From NCBI GenBank assembly GCA_016208965.1, contig JACQXB010000014.1, forward strand, positions 1-48,727: DNA of 48,727 nt, in the 5' to 3' direction. Under the pieces are notes generated by a model, which worked only from the letters and a program-made list of their open reading frames with translations, had not been told where the DNA came from and ran no database searches. The stretch comes from Nitrospirota bacterium (lineage in GTDB: Bacteria; Nitrospirota; Thermodesulfovibrionia; UBA6902; DSMQ01). The position numbers and the translations under genes are program-made. Numbering within the stretch: the stretch's first letter is position 1; every line of letters begins with the position of its first letter. Of this stretch, positions 41,852-48,720 are shown piece by piece.

Positions 41852-41893
41852 ATAGCCTTATTTTACCATCAAAAGGTTGAGACAAGCCAGATG

Positions 41894-42277
41894 TTAAATA
41901 TCTTTGTGCCTTGTAATCACCAGATGCCCCACGCCTTTACTCTGTTTCGGTGACGAAGTTTTTTCAATAGTAACGCGATAGATTTGTTTATCATTTGGGA
42001 TTATGGGCGATAATATCCTAAGCTTCTTTGAACCGCCTGCCCGACCCTGTAAAGCATCCATAATGTCTTTTAGTCTGTTGTCCACGTCGTGAAAAGAAAT
42101 CGCTGTGCTGTTCATGTAGAGCTTTACTTTGAGTTCAAGCTTGTCTGAAGGATTATAAGATATACCCACCTTGCTTGCTGCTGACAATATGATAGCATGC
42201 AATGTCTGCCGCCAAGAATTTCTCGGAGATTGATATTCGGGTATTCGAACTGATAATTTGAATTTGCGTTTTGCCAT
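41894..42277 (-). CDS. rusA: RusA-family Holliday-junction resolvase-like protein
   Basis: 127 aa from MAKRKFKLSVRIPEYQ; the ORF is open further upstream but into the attC site. The RusA signature with catalytic Asp residues is HDVDNRLKDIMDALQG, followed by a basic strand segment. RusA cuts Holliday junctions and is mostly phage-encoded; here it sits as an integron cassette gene. No RBS is visible, typical for cassette genes. Confidence 0.8.
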   Translation of the reverse strand: MAKRKFKLSVRIPEYQSPRNSWRQTLHAIILSAASKVGISYNPSDKLELKVKLYMNSTAISFHDVDNRLKDIMDALQGRAGGSKKLRILSPIIPNDKQIYRVTIEKTSSPKQSKGVGHLVITRHKDI

Positions 42278-42285
42278 TTTTGAGC

Positions 42286-42320
42286 ATCTAACGCCCGTCC
42301 TTTGGAGCGAGTCGTCAGAA
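42286..42320 (-). repeat. attC-like site 2 (short)
   Basis: Minus strand TTCTGACGACTCGCTCC-AAA-GGACGGGCGTTAGAT. The right core CGTTAGAT is perfect and the left (CTGACGAC) is one or two changes from CTAACGAC. Short for the family; probably partly deleted. Confidence 0.5.
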
Positions 42321-42749
42321 GATTTCATTTGGTTTTATTTCTATCCATTTATTTCGTTTGAGTATATATAATTGTAGCTTCTTTCTTGGTTTCCATTCCG
42401 AGAGGAGTATTGCTTTCGCATGGCAATATTTAGATACTTCTTTCAGTCGAACAACATCTTTTGTCTTTGGGAATGGGGTGTTTCCTCCTTTAACTTGAAT
42501 CAAAATTATTTCAAATAAATCGCCTCGTTTAATTTTGTCATCGTGGGTTTGATGGTCTTTTCGTATGGCAAGTAAATCGACAATCCCTCGCGATTCTGAA
42601 TTGTGGGAACCGACGAAGTTTACAACATGCCATTTTGCTCCTCTGTTATGATTTCTGGAGATGAGCCATTTTGTCATCGTCTTTGCCCATCGAGCAGTGC
42701 GATGTGCCTTTTGTGAGGCTTCTTGCCATCTCTTTGTATTTTTATTCAT
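42315..42749 (-). CDS. Hypothetical cassette protein, possible PD-(D/E)xK-type nuclease
   Basis: 144 aa. RGIVDLLAIRKDH and FEIILIQVKGGN could be the D...QxK active-site pair of Holliday-resolvase-like or restriction-type nucleases. The N-terminus is basic (MNKNTKRWQEASQKAHRTARW). The C-terminus LYILKRNKWIEIKPNEIF is beta-like. It lies between attC-like sites 2 and 3, i.e. one cassette. Nuclease activity is inferred only from the pattern, and I do not know the family. Confidence 0.55.
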   Translation of the reverse strand: MNKNTKRWQEASQKAHRTARWAKTMTKWLISRNHNRGAKWHVVNFVGSHNSESRGIVDLLAIRKDHQTHDDKIKRGDLFEIILIQVKGGNTPFPKTKDVVRLKEVSKYCHAKAILLSEWKPRKKLQLYILKRNKWIEIKPNEIF

Positions 42750-42757
42750 CTATTGAC

Positions 42758-42815
42758 ATCTAACGACCTAAATCAGCGGTAGCTATCAGCCATCCGCTGG
42801 ATTGAATTGTTAGGC
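42758..42815 (-). repeat. attC-like site 3
   Basis: Minus strand: GCCTAACAATTCAATCC, an AGCGGATGGCTGATAGCTACCG hairpin region, then TTTAGGTCGTTAGATG. Both simple sites are good (GCCTAAC, GTTAGAT), 58 nt. The central part is nearly identical to site 6. Confidence 0.8.
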
Positions 42816-43307
42816 ATTTCTCTTATTATCCTTAACCATCTCAATTTTTCCTTCATAAAATTTGTTTTCTTTATAAAACTGTGACCATTGTCCTTCCATT
42901 GTTTTTGCACTTGTACCTTCTCTTCGTATAAGCACAACACCGACAAAATCCTTAGCATCACCTTTCCCACGAAAAGAAAATGACACACCCAATGGAGTGG
43001 CAAATCCTTTAATTTCATAAGGATGTCCCCAAGAATTTAAACTCTCTCCATCAAAAGTTCCTTTTCTTAAAGTAAGAATACGTATTTGATCAGTAATTAC
43101 CCTTGGTTCATAATCATTGGGGGTCTCTATTTCCCACTTACATCTCCAGTTACCTACTAAAAAGTCTTTTTCTATTTTAAATATTCTTTTATGGAAAAAG
43201 TCTCTGATATCTTCACGAAATATTATAACCACTGATGATAAAAGAGCAGTAAAGATACCAACAGCAACTAATGGATTAGCAACTATGTACTTAATCACGG
43301 CATCCAT
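42810..43307 (-). CDS. Membrane-anchored cassette protein, unknown function
   Basis: 165 aa. One N-terminal transmembrane segment (VANPLVAVGIFTALLSSVVIIF) followed by a soluble beta-rich domain (FLVGNWRCKWEIETPND, GVSFSFRGKGDAKDFVGVVLI). The stop is inside the GCCTAAC of attC site 3. It shares a cassette with the 84-aa protein upstream, so both may work at the membrane. No known family. Confidence 0.6.
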   Translation of the reverse strand: MDAVIKYIVANPLVAVGIFTALLSSVVIIFREDIRDFFHKRIFKIEKDFLVGNWRCKWEIETPNDYEPRVITDQIRILTLRKGTFDGESLNSWGHPYEIKGFATPLGVSFSFRGKGDAKDFVGVVLIRREGTSAKTMEGQWSQFYKENKFYEGKIEMVKDNKRNA

Positions 43308-43325
43308 GTTTTATTTCCTTTTTTT

Positions 43326-43580
43326 TCACTTGAATCCAAAGTACCATGTAGAAAAGGCAACGGCTAATCCAGCTATAATAGAAAGAATAAGTTTAATGGG
43401 CGCAGTGTAAATAATCTCTTTAATTTTTCCATGCAATGAAATTTTCTTTGCTTTTTCATCATTTATTGTTCTAATTATTGAAGGAACCTTTTCTGCTTCT
43501 TCAGGGTAATCACATTTAATCCTCCATTCTTCTCTATCACCAGTTTTACAATGATTAATTTTCATCATTGGACTACTCAT
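43326..43580 (-). CDS. Small tail-anchored membrane protein (84 aa)
   Basis: Starts MSSPMMKINHCKTGDREEW, with AAAGGAGG just upstream (the longer frame reads through attC site 4 and is rejected). A single C-terminal transmembrane helix IKLILSIIAGLAVAFSTWYF. The soluble part has ISLHGKIKEII. Unknown family. First gene of the two-gene cassette. Confidence 0.6.
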   Translation of the reverse strand: MSSPMMKINHCKTGDREEWRIKCDYPEEAEKVPSIIRTINDEKAKKISLHGKIKEIIYTAPIKLILSIIAGLAVAFSTWYFGFK

Positions 43581-43604
43581 GATTGACTCCTCCTTTCTAT
43601 AGAT

Positions 43605-43677
43605 GCCTAACGCCTGAGCTAACCCGTGCGAATGAAGCGGAGCGTAATGAGCATCGGTATTGAGCAATTTGTTACAC
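43605..43677 (-). repeat. attC-like site 4
   Basis: Minus strand: GTGTAACAAATTGCTCAAT...CGGGTTAGCTCAGGCGTTAGGC, 73 nt. The arms around GCTCATTACGCTCCGC can pair. This is the most classical-looking site (TAACAA...GGGTTAGCTCAGGCGTTAGGC). Confidence 0.82.
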
Positions 43678-43719
43678 GTTTTCTTATTATATTTAGGGGA
43701 AATCGCCCTCTTTTTCTGT

Positions 43720-44394
43720 TTAATTTTTAAAAGGCTGATAATCGTGCAATTTTTTGCCGTTTATCAAAACTTCAAATTTATTAACAATGGATTCTTTTGC
43801 TAATAATTTCAAAAGGTCAATTTTTGAAGATGAAAGATTATTTGCAGAAAAACTCGTATCACTTGTAAGTTTAAGGATTGGTAAAGGGGTGTATTCTTTA
43901 TTGCTGATTTTTACTTCTTTGAGATTGCAAAATAATATCATTTTAATTAGTCCGTCTTTAATGTCTTCTGTAGAAGGAATAATGCTTCCTTTTGAATGTT
44001 TGCCTTCAATAAGGCAAATTGAATTTTTAATCAGTTTAGCTTCATCACATGTGAAGTAGTAATATCCGCCGAGATAATTCTTGATAGTCAGTGATGCTTT
44101 TGTGCCGTCCAATTGTTCTTTGGGCTGAACGGTTGTTTTTTCTCGTGCCTGTGCTTTTTGAGCAAGATTCCTTGAGAGGTTCATAAAGTTTTCTTTGCCT
44201 TTCAGCAACTCTTGTATACGGCTCTGTGCTGTGGTCAACGAGTGCATATCAATTTTTAATTTCTGTGAGATAGTTTTGTATGCAGCTAACGCTTTTTCGC
44301 CAACTGTGCCGACATTCTCAATCTGAGATAAGTTCCAATGTAACGCATCTGATTGATAGTTATAACGATGTTTGTAATACCAGAAAATAGCCAT
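43720..44394 (-). CDS. Second nuclease-like subunit of a restriction system
   Basis: 224 aa. CLIEGKHSKGS gives a Glu-x-Lys pair, and TEDIKDGLIKMILFCNL is a segment seen in type II nucleases, preceded by a helical part (QSRIQELLKGKENFMNLSRN). The start overlaps the other nuclease-like gene by 35 nt, so they are translationally coupled. Might form a heterodimer with it. No RBS of its own. Annotation as nuclease is from motif appearance, not from a search. Confidence 0.55.
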   Translation of the reverse strand: MAIFWYYKHRYNYQSDALHWNLSQIENVGTVGEKALAAYKTISQKLKIDMHSLTTAQSRIQELLKGKENFMNLSRNLAQKAQAREKTTVQPKEQLDGTKASLTIKNYLGGYYYFTCDEAKLIKNSICLIEGKHSKGSIIPSTEDIKDGLIKMILFCNLKEVKISNKEYTPLPILKLTSDTSFSANNLSSSKIDLLKLLAKESIVNKFEVLINGKKLHDYQPFKN

Positions 44395-45193
44395 TGAAAT
44401 GATGCTTGACTTTAAAGATGCTGAATTGTTTTAATTCTGTTTTGCTAAAAATTGATTCTGCTTTTCTAATTATTTCTTTTTCTTCATTTTCATTATGACA
44501 AGGTAAAACAAAATTTAGCGTATTATCTTTTATCTCTGGATATTTCTTTAGATTTAAAATATTTCCTTCTGCTTTAACTTCTGTCATTACACGAAATCTT
44601 AACTTTACAGAGGATTTATTTACATCACGGACTTTGCTGAAACTCTGTTGTTCAGACAAAATCGTCAGAAGCTTTCTCTTTACGTCTTCATCAAAACTTT
44701 CTCCCCTATCCTTTAGTCTTTCTTCCAGAACCTGTAAAAACGATTGACTGATTAAATCTTCAATGCGAATAGTCTCAAAAAAACTACCATGAACAAGACA
44801 AATTTTTATATCCCCTTTGTTTTTGCCTCTGACAAGATAAAAAACATCCCTGACTGGCAAAGAGTAAATATCATTACCGTTTTCTTGCATCTGTTGTTTG
44901 ATCCCACTATTTTCTCCTGTGATAATCTTAGCTATTTCTTTTCTGCCAGTAGGTATGGTTGAATTAAACGATGACACCGTATAAGTATTGCTATCTTTTA
45001 ATTCAATTAATTCTCCACCGGAAAAAACTTCTCTATTCGTATTTAGTCTTATCGCCATATCTGGAAAAGTCCCCTTATTTCTGCATGAAAGCAAGTTTTC
45101 ATTAAACGGAAAGTCTTCAAGTTTATTTTCTGTCAAAAAGTGTCTTTTGCTTTCTACAAGCGATTTAAAAAAGTGATATATGGAATACATCAT
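44360..45193 (-). CDS. Type II restriction endonuclease-like protein
   Basis: 277 aa. The active-site pattern PDMAIRLN...GGELIELKDSN supplies Asp and Glu-x-Lys in PD-(D/E)xK order (about residues 44-68). RKEIAKIITGEN and RDVFYLVRGKNKGDIKICLVH follow. The start overlaps the methyltransferase stop (ATGATG). It would cut DNA lacking the cognate methylation. Together with the 43720-44394 product this is a two-nuclease arrangement typical of enzymes for asymmetric sites. Family uncertain. Confidence 0.6.
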   Translation of the reverse strand: MMYSIYHFFKSLVESKRHFLTENKLEDFPFNENLLSCRNKGTFPDMAIRLNTNREVFSGGELIELKDSNTYTVSSFNSTIPTGRKEIAKIITGENSGIKQQMQENGNDIYSLPVRDVFYLVRGKNKGDIKICLVHGSFFETIRIEDLISQSFLQVLEERLKDRGESFDEDVKRKLLTILSEQQSFSKVRDVNKSSVKLRFRVMTEVKAEGNILNLKKYPEIKDNTLNFVLPCHNENEEKEIIRKAESIFSKTELKQFSIFKVKHHFNGYFLVLQTSL

Positions 45194-46071
45194 CTCTCCT
45201 CACCAAGCATTGAAAGCTGTTTAACTCTATACTTTTTAGAGCTATCACTAATTTCATATCCCCAAATTTTTTCAATATCATCAGTATAAACATAATCATT
45301 ATAATATCTTTGAATATTATCAGACTCTTTGCTATTCGTCAGCCTTTTTTCTATACAACGTATATTTTCTTTATCTTTTTCTATGCCTATAGAATTCCTT
45401 CTTAACTGTTCCGCAACTACCAATGTTGTTCCTGTTCCTGCAAAAGGGTCTAAAACTGTATCGTTCGGATTTGACGAGGATAAAACTATTCTTAAAAGCA
45501 GTTGGATAGGGGCTTGTTGTTTATGGAAACGGTTACCATCAGGTTTACGAATAGCCTCATCTCCGGCAAAATAGCCTGCTGTAAGCTCTCTGATATCGTC
45601 CCATACATCAGTAACATACATGCCGTCTTCTCGTCTAAATTTGTAGTTAGACGGTAATGGTGGATTAATCCTTAATCTATTAAAAATATTCGCCTTTTTC
45701 CCCTTGGTTACATAAGCTATTATCTGGTAATGTTTTCCAAATTTGTTACTGCACGGCACTGCAGAGGTTTTCTTCTTCCAGATTATTAAATTTTGTAAAT
45801 TCCATCCTGATTTTCTGAGACAGCTTAAAATATGCTCTGTATTCTTTTCCCTTTGCATGAAATAGATTGCCCCGCCTTGCGAAGTTAACTCATAGATTTT
45901 GCTGCATACCTCCCGCATCCACTGCCAGTAAACATCATCAGGCATATTATCATCATGTTCAGCATATTCTTTACCCTGATTAAAAGGCGGGTCAAGGAAT
46001 GCCAAATTAATCGTTGTTGTTAATCTCTCTAATTCTTTTATGCAGTCACCCATGATTATTTTATATGCCAT
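45190..46071 (-). CDS. DNA methyltransferase (DPPF, N6-adenine/N4-cytosine type)
   Basis: 293 aa. Motif IV LAFLDPPFNQGK lies at residues about 23-34, motif I DPFAGTGTT at about 205-213. The order IV before I is the beta class. ELTAGYFAGDEAIRKPDGNRFHKQQ and PIQLLLRIVL are typical of this class. It is the complete methyltransferase of the cassette restriction-modification system; the gene upstream is 23 nt away and the nuclease gene overlaps its end by 4 nt. Confidence 0.88.
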   Translation of the reverse strand: MAYKIIMGDCIKELERLTTTINLAFLDPPFNQGKEYAEHDDNMPDDVYWQWMREVCSKIYELTSQGGAIYFMQREKNTEHILSCLRKSGWNLQNLIIWKKKTSAVPCSNKFGKHYQIIAYVTKGKKANIFNRLRINPPLPSNYKFRREDGMYVTDVWDDIRELTAGYFAGDEAIRKPDGNRFHKQQAPIQLLLRIVLSSSNPNDTVLDPFAGTGTTLVVAEQLRRNSIGIEKDKENIRCIEKRLTNSKESDNIQRYYNDYVYTDDIEKIWGYEISDSSKKYRVKQLSMLGEER

Positions 46072-46094
46072 TGATTATTCCTCTCCGTACTCTT

Positions 46095-46457
46095 TTATTT
46101 TCCATTTTCTGTAACGATATTCTCCCACTCGCCTTTTCCTCTGTCATCATCAAGTTTGTTTTCAAGATAGTTTATAAACCTCGAATCTACAAGAAAGTCT
46201 TTCGCTATTTTTGCAAATCTTTTAGCTTTTTCCCCTAAGGTGATCCATGTTGAGTCATAGTATTGAGGATAAGAATCATACTTCTCAGCTTCATGTCCTA
46301 TAAGAAGTTCAGATAATACCCCATTGAGATTATTGATACAGGCAGTTCTTTTGGTTATTTTGCATATTGCTCTAGTATAAAACGTAAAATATTTTTCGTC
46401 AATTTTATCGCAAACGACTTGAAAATCGTATCTCTTGCCAACTATATTTTCAGTCAT
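46095..46457 (-). CDS. Hypothetical protein in the restriction cassette
   Basis: 120 aa. Begins MTENIVGKRYDFQVVCDKID with a beta-like start and contains YPQYYDSTWITLGEKAKRFAKIAKDFL. Start overlaps the stop of the upstream methyltransferase fragment (ATGA). Ends about 20 nt before the DPPF methyltransferase. Could be an accessory or an unrelated subunit. I do not recognise it. Confidence 0.5.
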   Translation of the reverse strand: MTENIVGKRYDFQVVCDKIDEKYFTFYTRAICKITKRTACINNLNGVLSELLIGHEAEKYDSYPQYYDSTWITLGEKAKRFAKIAKDFLVDSRFINYLENKLDDDRGKGEWENIVTENGK

Positions 46458-46615
46458 TTATTATCTTTTCCATTGGTAATTTTTTTAAACAACCCTTTGT
46501 AGTCAAAAGGGGCATTAAAATAAGGCGGGGAAGTAACAATCAAATGAACTTCTTCATCTGATATTTCTTTCATACTCATACAATTGCCGATTATCAGCCT
46601 GTGGTGTGTATTCAT
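46454..46615 (-). pseudogene. N-terminal fragment of a second DNA methyltransferase
   Basis: 53 aa: RLIIGNCMSMKEISDEEVHL then VTSPPYFNAPFDYKGLF, the TSPPY motif of N4-cytosine/N6-adenine methyltransferases, then ends KKITNGKDNK at a stop coupled (ATGA) to the next gene. The remaining 200-plus residues with the SAM motif are absent. Either a relic or the catalytic half of a split enzyme; the relic is more likely. Confidence 0.6.
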
Positions 46616-46642
46616 TTACTGTTTTTCCTTTGAAAAAACGAT

Positions 46643-46666
46643 GTTAATTTACAGGTTTAAATTAAC
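46643..46666 (-). promoter_or_regulatory. Operator-like inverted repeat upstream of the restriction cassette genes
   Basis: GTTAATTT-ACAGGTTT-AAATTAAC is a perfect 8-bp dyad 28-51 nt before the methyltransferase fragment start. Position fits control of the restriction operon. AT-rich surroundings contain several promoter-like hexamers. Confidence 0.4.
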
Positions 46667-46754
46667 AGATAACCATAAAAAAACAAGGATTAAAGAGGAC
46701 AATTTCTGTAACTTGATTTTTAATGCCGTCATATGCCGTTATTATTATTTTGAC

Positions 46755-46890
46755 GTGTAACGACAAAGCTAACCTGCCACGAGAAAAAAAGCTGATACAA
46801 CCTTTGATAAAAAATAAAAACTTTGATAGCAGAACAACTAACCGAAAAATGCCATGTTTCTCGTGGTCAGGTTGAGCGTCTTGTTAGGCA
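46755..46890 (-). repeat. attC-like site 5 (long, about 136 nt)
   Basis: Plus-strand ends GTGTAAC and GTTAGGC with arms CCTGCCACGAGAAA and TTTCTCGTGGTCAGG near the outer sites; the long middle part makes it a large attC. HepT ends inside it. Confidence 0.75.
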
Positions 46891-47222
46891 TCTAAAATCT
46901 CTTTAACCTTTTTCACCAGAATCGGCAAATGATTTTCAACCGCCTTCCAAACAATCATCTCATCTATAATATCATACCCGTGTATTAAAATATTTCTGAA
47001 CCCTATGATACGATGATACTCTGAAACTTTTTCTATCAATTCTGCATCAATTTGTCTAATCCTGTTAAGGGCTTCTCCAATAATTTCAAAATCCCGCTCA
47101 ACCGCTCGTTGTGTAATCGGACTGTTTTGATATGCCTTGAAGTCCATCCCATGAGTAAAATTTTGTATCTCTTCTGCTGCCTGAAGAATATCAATAAGGC
47201 TTTTTCTTATCTCATCGTTCAT
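46884..47222 (-). CDS. hepT: HepT-like HEPN-domain ribonuclease toxin
   Basis: 112 aa from MNDEIRKSLIDILQAAEEIQ; the TTG-started longer form is less likely. The HEPN catalytic motif R-x4-H is RNILIH in FRNILIHGYDIID. It overlaps the partner mntA by 11 nt. HepT is an RNase neutralised by AMPylation by MntA. Stop TAA is part of the GCCTAAC core of attC site 5, as normal for cassettes. Confidence 0.88.
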   Translation of the reverse strand: MNDEIRKSLIDILQAAEEIQNFTHGMDFKAYQNSPITQRAVERDFEIIGEALNRIRQIDAELIEKVSEYHRIIGFRNILIHGYDIIDEMIVWKAVENHLPILVKKVKEILDA

Positions 47223-47514
47223 AAACAATAGTCCTTGTCTTCTCAACTCTTTCCCTGAAAACAGGGTTTCTGAATGGTCTATCTACAACAAGATCAACTT
47301 CCCGTCCAAATACCTTCTCCAATTGCTCTTTTAGTTCAAAGTATTTCTCAAAAAGGTCAACGTTTTCATCCGAATCAAAAACTACCAGTATGTCAACATC
47401 ACTACTTGGTGAAAAACTTTGAGTCAAAGCCGATCCGTAAAGACCAAGACGTTTTACTGGTAATAATCGACAAATACGTTCAATTTCCGGTTTAAGTTTT
47501 ACCAAATCAATCAT
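47212..47514 (-). CDS. mntA: MntA-like minimal nucleotidyltransferase antitoxin
   Basis: 100 aa. GSALTQSFSPSSDVDILVVF is the GS-x9-D-x-D polymerase-beta motif, with the third Asp in REVDLVVDRP. It adds AMP to HepT. The gene precedes hepT, with an 11-nt overlap. Complete length. Confidence 0.88.
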   Translation of the reverse strand: MIDLVKLKPEIERICRLLPVKRLGLYGSALTQSFSPSSDVDILVVFDSDENVDLFEKYFELKEQLEKVFGREVDLVVDRPFRNPVFRERVEKTRTIVYER

Positions 47515-47558
47515 AGCAATATTATTACTTATTGTTGAGAATTATTCAATTTATTTCT

Positions 47559-47616
47559 GCTTAACGACAGAAATCAGCGGTGGCTATCAGCCATCCGCTG
47601 CAGCGGATTGTTATGC
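47559..47616 (-). repeat. attC-like site 6
   Basis: Minus strand GCATAACAATCCGCTGC, then AGCGGATGGCTGATAGCCACCG hairpin region and ATTTCTGTCGTTAAGC. Compared with site 3 the middle is almost identical, while the outer cores vary. 58 nt. Confidence 0.75.
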
Positions 47617-47889
47617 GTATCTCAGTTGTTTCAATATCTTATTGTATTCCGAATGCGTACCGATCCAGAACCAGATTATATCTTCACCTTGAATGATACC
47701 GACAGATCTATAGTCTTTTGTAATTCTTACTGAAAATACGGGACGTGTAGAATGGACTTGCTTGAAGTGTAAACTTGGATAGTATGGATCTTCCCGAAAC
47801 TGTTTGTAAGCCACTTTTGCCTGCTTTCTGATTGTTACCGGCAACTCGGCATAGCACTTCCAAAAACGCTCCGTTGTTCTTGAGTTCAT
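47611..47889 (-). CDS. RelE/ParE-type mRNA interferase toxin
   Basis: 92 aa. TTERFWKCYAELP, YKQFREDPYYPSLHFKQVH and SVRITKDYRSVGIIQGEDIIWFWIGTHSEY are typical of the family, including the Tyr/His-rich C-terminal part. It overlaps the antitoxin start by 4 nt (ATGA). The stop is in the attC core. It would cut or block mRNA at the ribosome unless bound by the antitoxin. Confidence 0.85.
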   Translation of the reverse strand: MNSRTTERFWKCYAELPVTIRKQAKVAYKQFREDPYYPSLHFKQVHSTRPVFSVRITKDYRSVGIIQGEDIIWFWIGTHSEYNKILKQLRYA

Positions 47890-48104
47890 AGACGATCAAT
47901 GTCCAACGGCTTTGTTTTACCTTTCTTGTGTGCTGCAAGTGCTTCATCAGCGAGTTTGTCAAGGACATCTTCTGATTTGGCAAACATTTGCTCCCATTTC
48001 TTTTCTGCCTCTAATTCTTCAAGCACCCATTTCGCAAAAGCGTTTTGATCAACAACCGGCAATCTTGATGCTTCCTTAAAGGCTTTCTCAAGCAATTTTG
48101 TCAT
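47886..48104 (-). CDS. Antitoxin partner of the RelE-type toxin
   Basis: 72 aa acidic/helical protein: KLLEKAFKEASRLPVVDQNAFAKWVLEEL and KLADEALAAHKKGKTKPLD. This form is common upstream of RelE/ParE-like toxins. No clear DNA-binding fold is visible. A GGTGAA site lies just before the ATG. No attC is recognisable between it and the gene at 48219-48464. Confidence 0.75.
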   Translation of the reverse strand: MTKLLEKAFKEASRLPVVDQNAFAKWVLEELEAEKKWEQMFAKSEDVLDKLADEALAAHKKGKTKPLDIDRL

Positions 48105-48218
48105 TATTCACCTCTTTCCCCTTTTTGTCTATATTATCACGGCTTATTGTTTGTCGTAAAGCAATAAAATAGCTCTTTGTTCCATTATGCGCTCATACCT
48201 ATGGTACAAATGTTTAAG

Positions 48219-48464
48219 CTACCCTTTTTTGAAGACCAACTCCCCTATAATCTTGCCTGCAGCTGCGGCTGCCCCATATCTGGTCATCTCCTCCCCGTCT
48301 TTGTACAACACTCTGTTAACCCCGCCTTGGCTGTTCAGGAGTACCGCAGCCCAACGATCCGCACAGTGATGGCAGCGATAACTCTGAGTACGCTTGCTAA
48401 TCTCTGATTGGAGCAACATTGGCTCTTCGCATTGGTCACACTTTATAAAATGTGTTCTGGCCAT
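48219..48464 (-). CDS. Small zinc-ribbon protein, possible first cassette gene
   Basis: 81 aa. CDQCEEPM and CHHCADRW give two CxxC pairs of a zinc ribbon; the C-terminal part (YGAAAAAGKIIGELVF) is hydrophobic. AGGGAGG precedes the ATG. Function is unknown. The gene lies next to attC-like element 7 and is upstream of the array on the same strand. Confidence 0.6.
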   Translation of the reverse strand: MARTHFIKCDQCEEPMLLQSEISKRTQSYRCHHCADRWAAVLLNSQGGVNRVLYKDGEEMTRYGAAAAAGKIIGELVFKKG

Positions 48465-48499
48465 GAATACATCCTCCCTTTCTTATTGGAATATCATCA

Positions 48500-48631
48500 G
48501 CATAACGTAGAATTGAGCGACGAGTGCCACCGGAGAATGTTAAAGAGCATGAAGACGATTTGGAAATCTTAATGCACTGCTCATCTGAAAAAGTGACCTG
48601 TGGCACTCGTTCACTCCACATACTATTAGAC
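48500..48631 (-). repeat. attC-like element 7 (weak) with 11-bp inverted repeat
   Basis: Outer cores GCATAAC (48500-48506) and ATTAGAC (48625-48631) resemble attC simple sites, and a perfect dyad ACGAGTGCCAC/GTGGCACTCGT (48520-48530, 48600-48610) lies between. Either a long attC, an attI-like region, or an unrelated palindrome. Confidence 0.35.
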
Positions 48632-48633
48632 GA

Positions 48634-48718
48634 AAGCTTCTCCTCCAATTAAAGATGTACAATATGATCTTTGCAGATTCATAAACCGGTACTATCTTAA
48701 AACCGAAAGGAGAAGCTT
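48634..48718. repeat. 11-bp inverted repeat at the right edge
   Basis: AAGCTTCTCCT (48634-48644) and AGGAGAAGCTT (48708-48718) are perfect. The right arm provides the RBS of the gene starting at 48721. Confidence 0.5.
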
Positions 48719-48720
48719 AT

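Noticed and set aside
48436-48648. 70-aa minus-strand ORF at the right edge
   Set aside because: It lies over the inverted repeat and attC-like element and overlaps the zinc-ribbon gene; no RBS or family.
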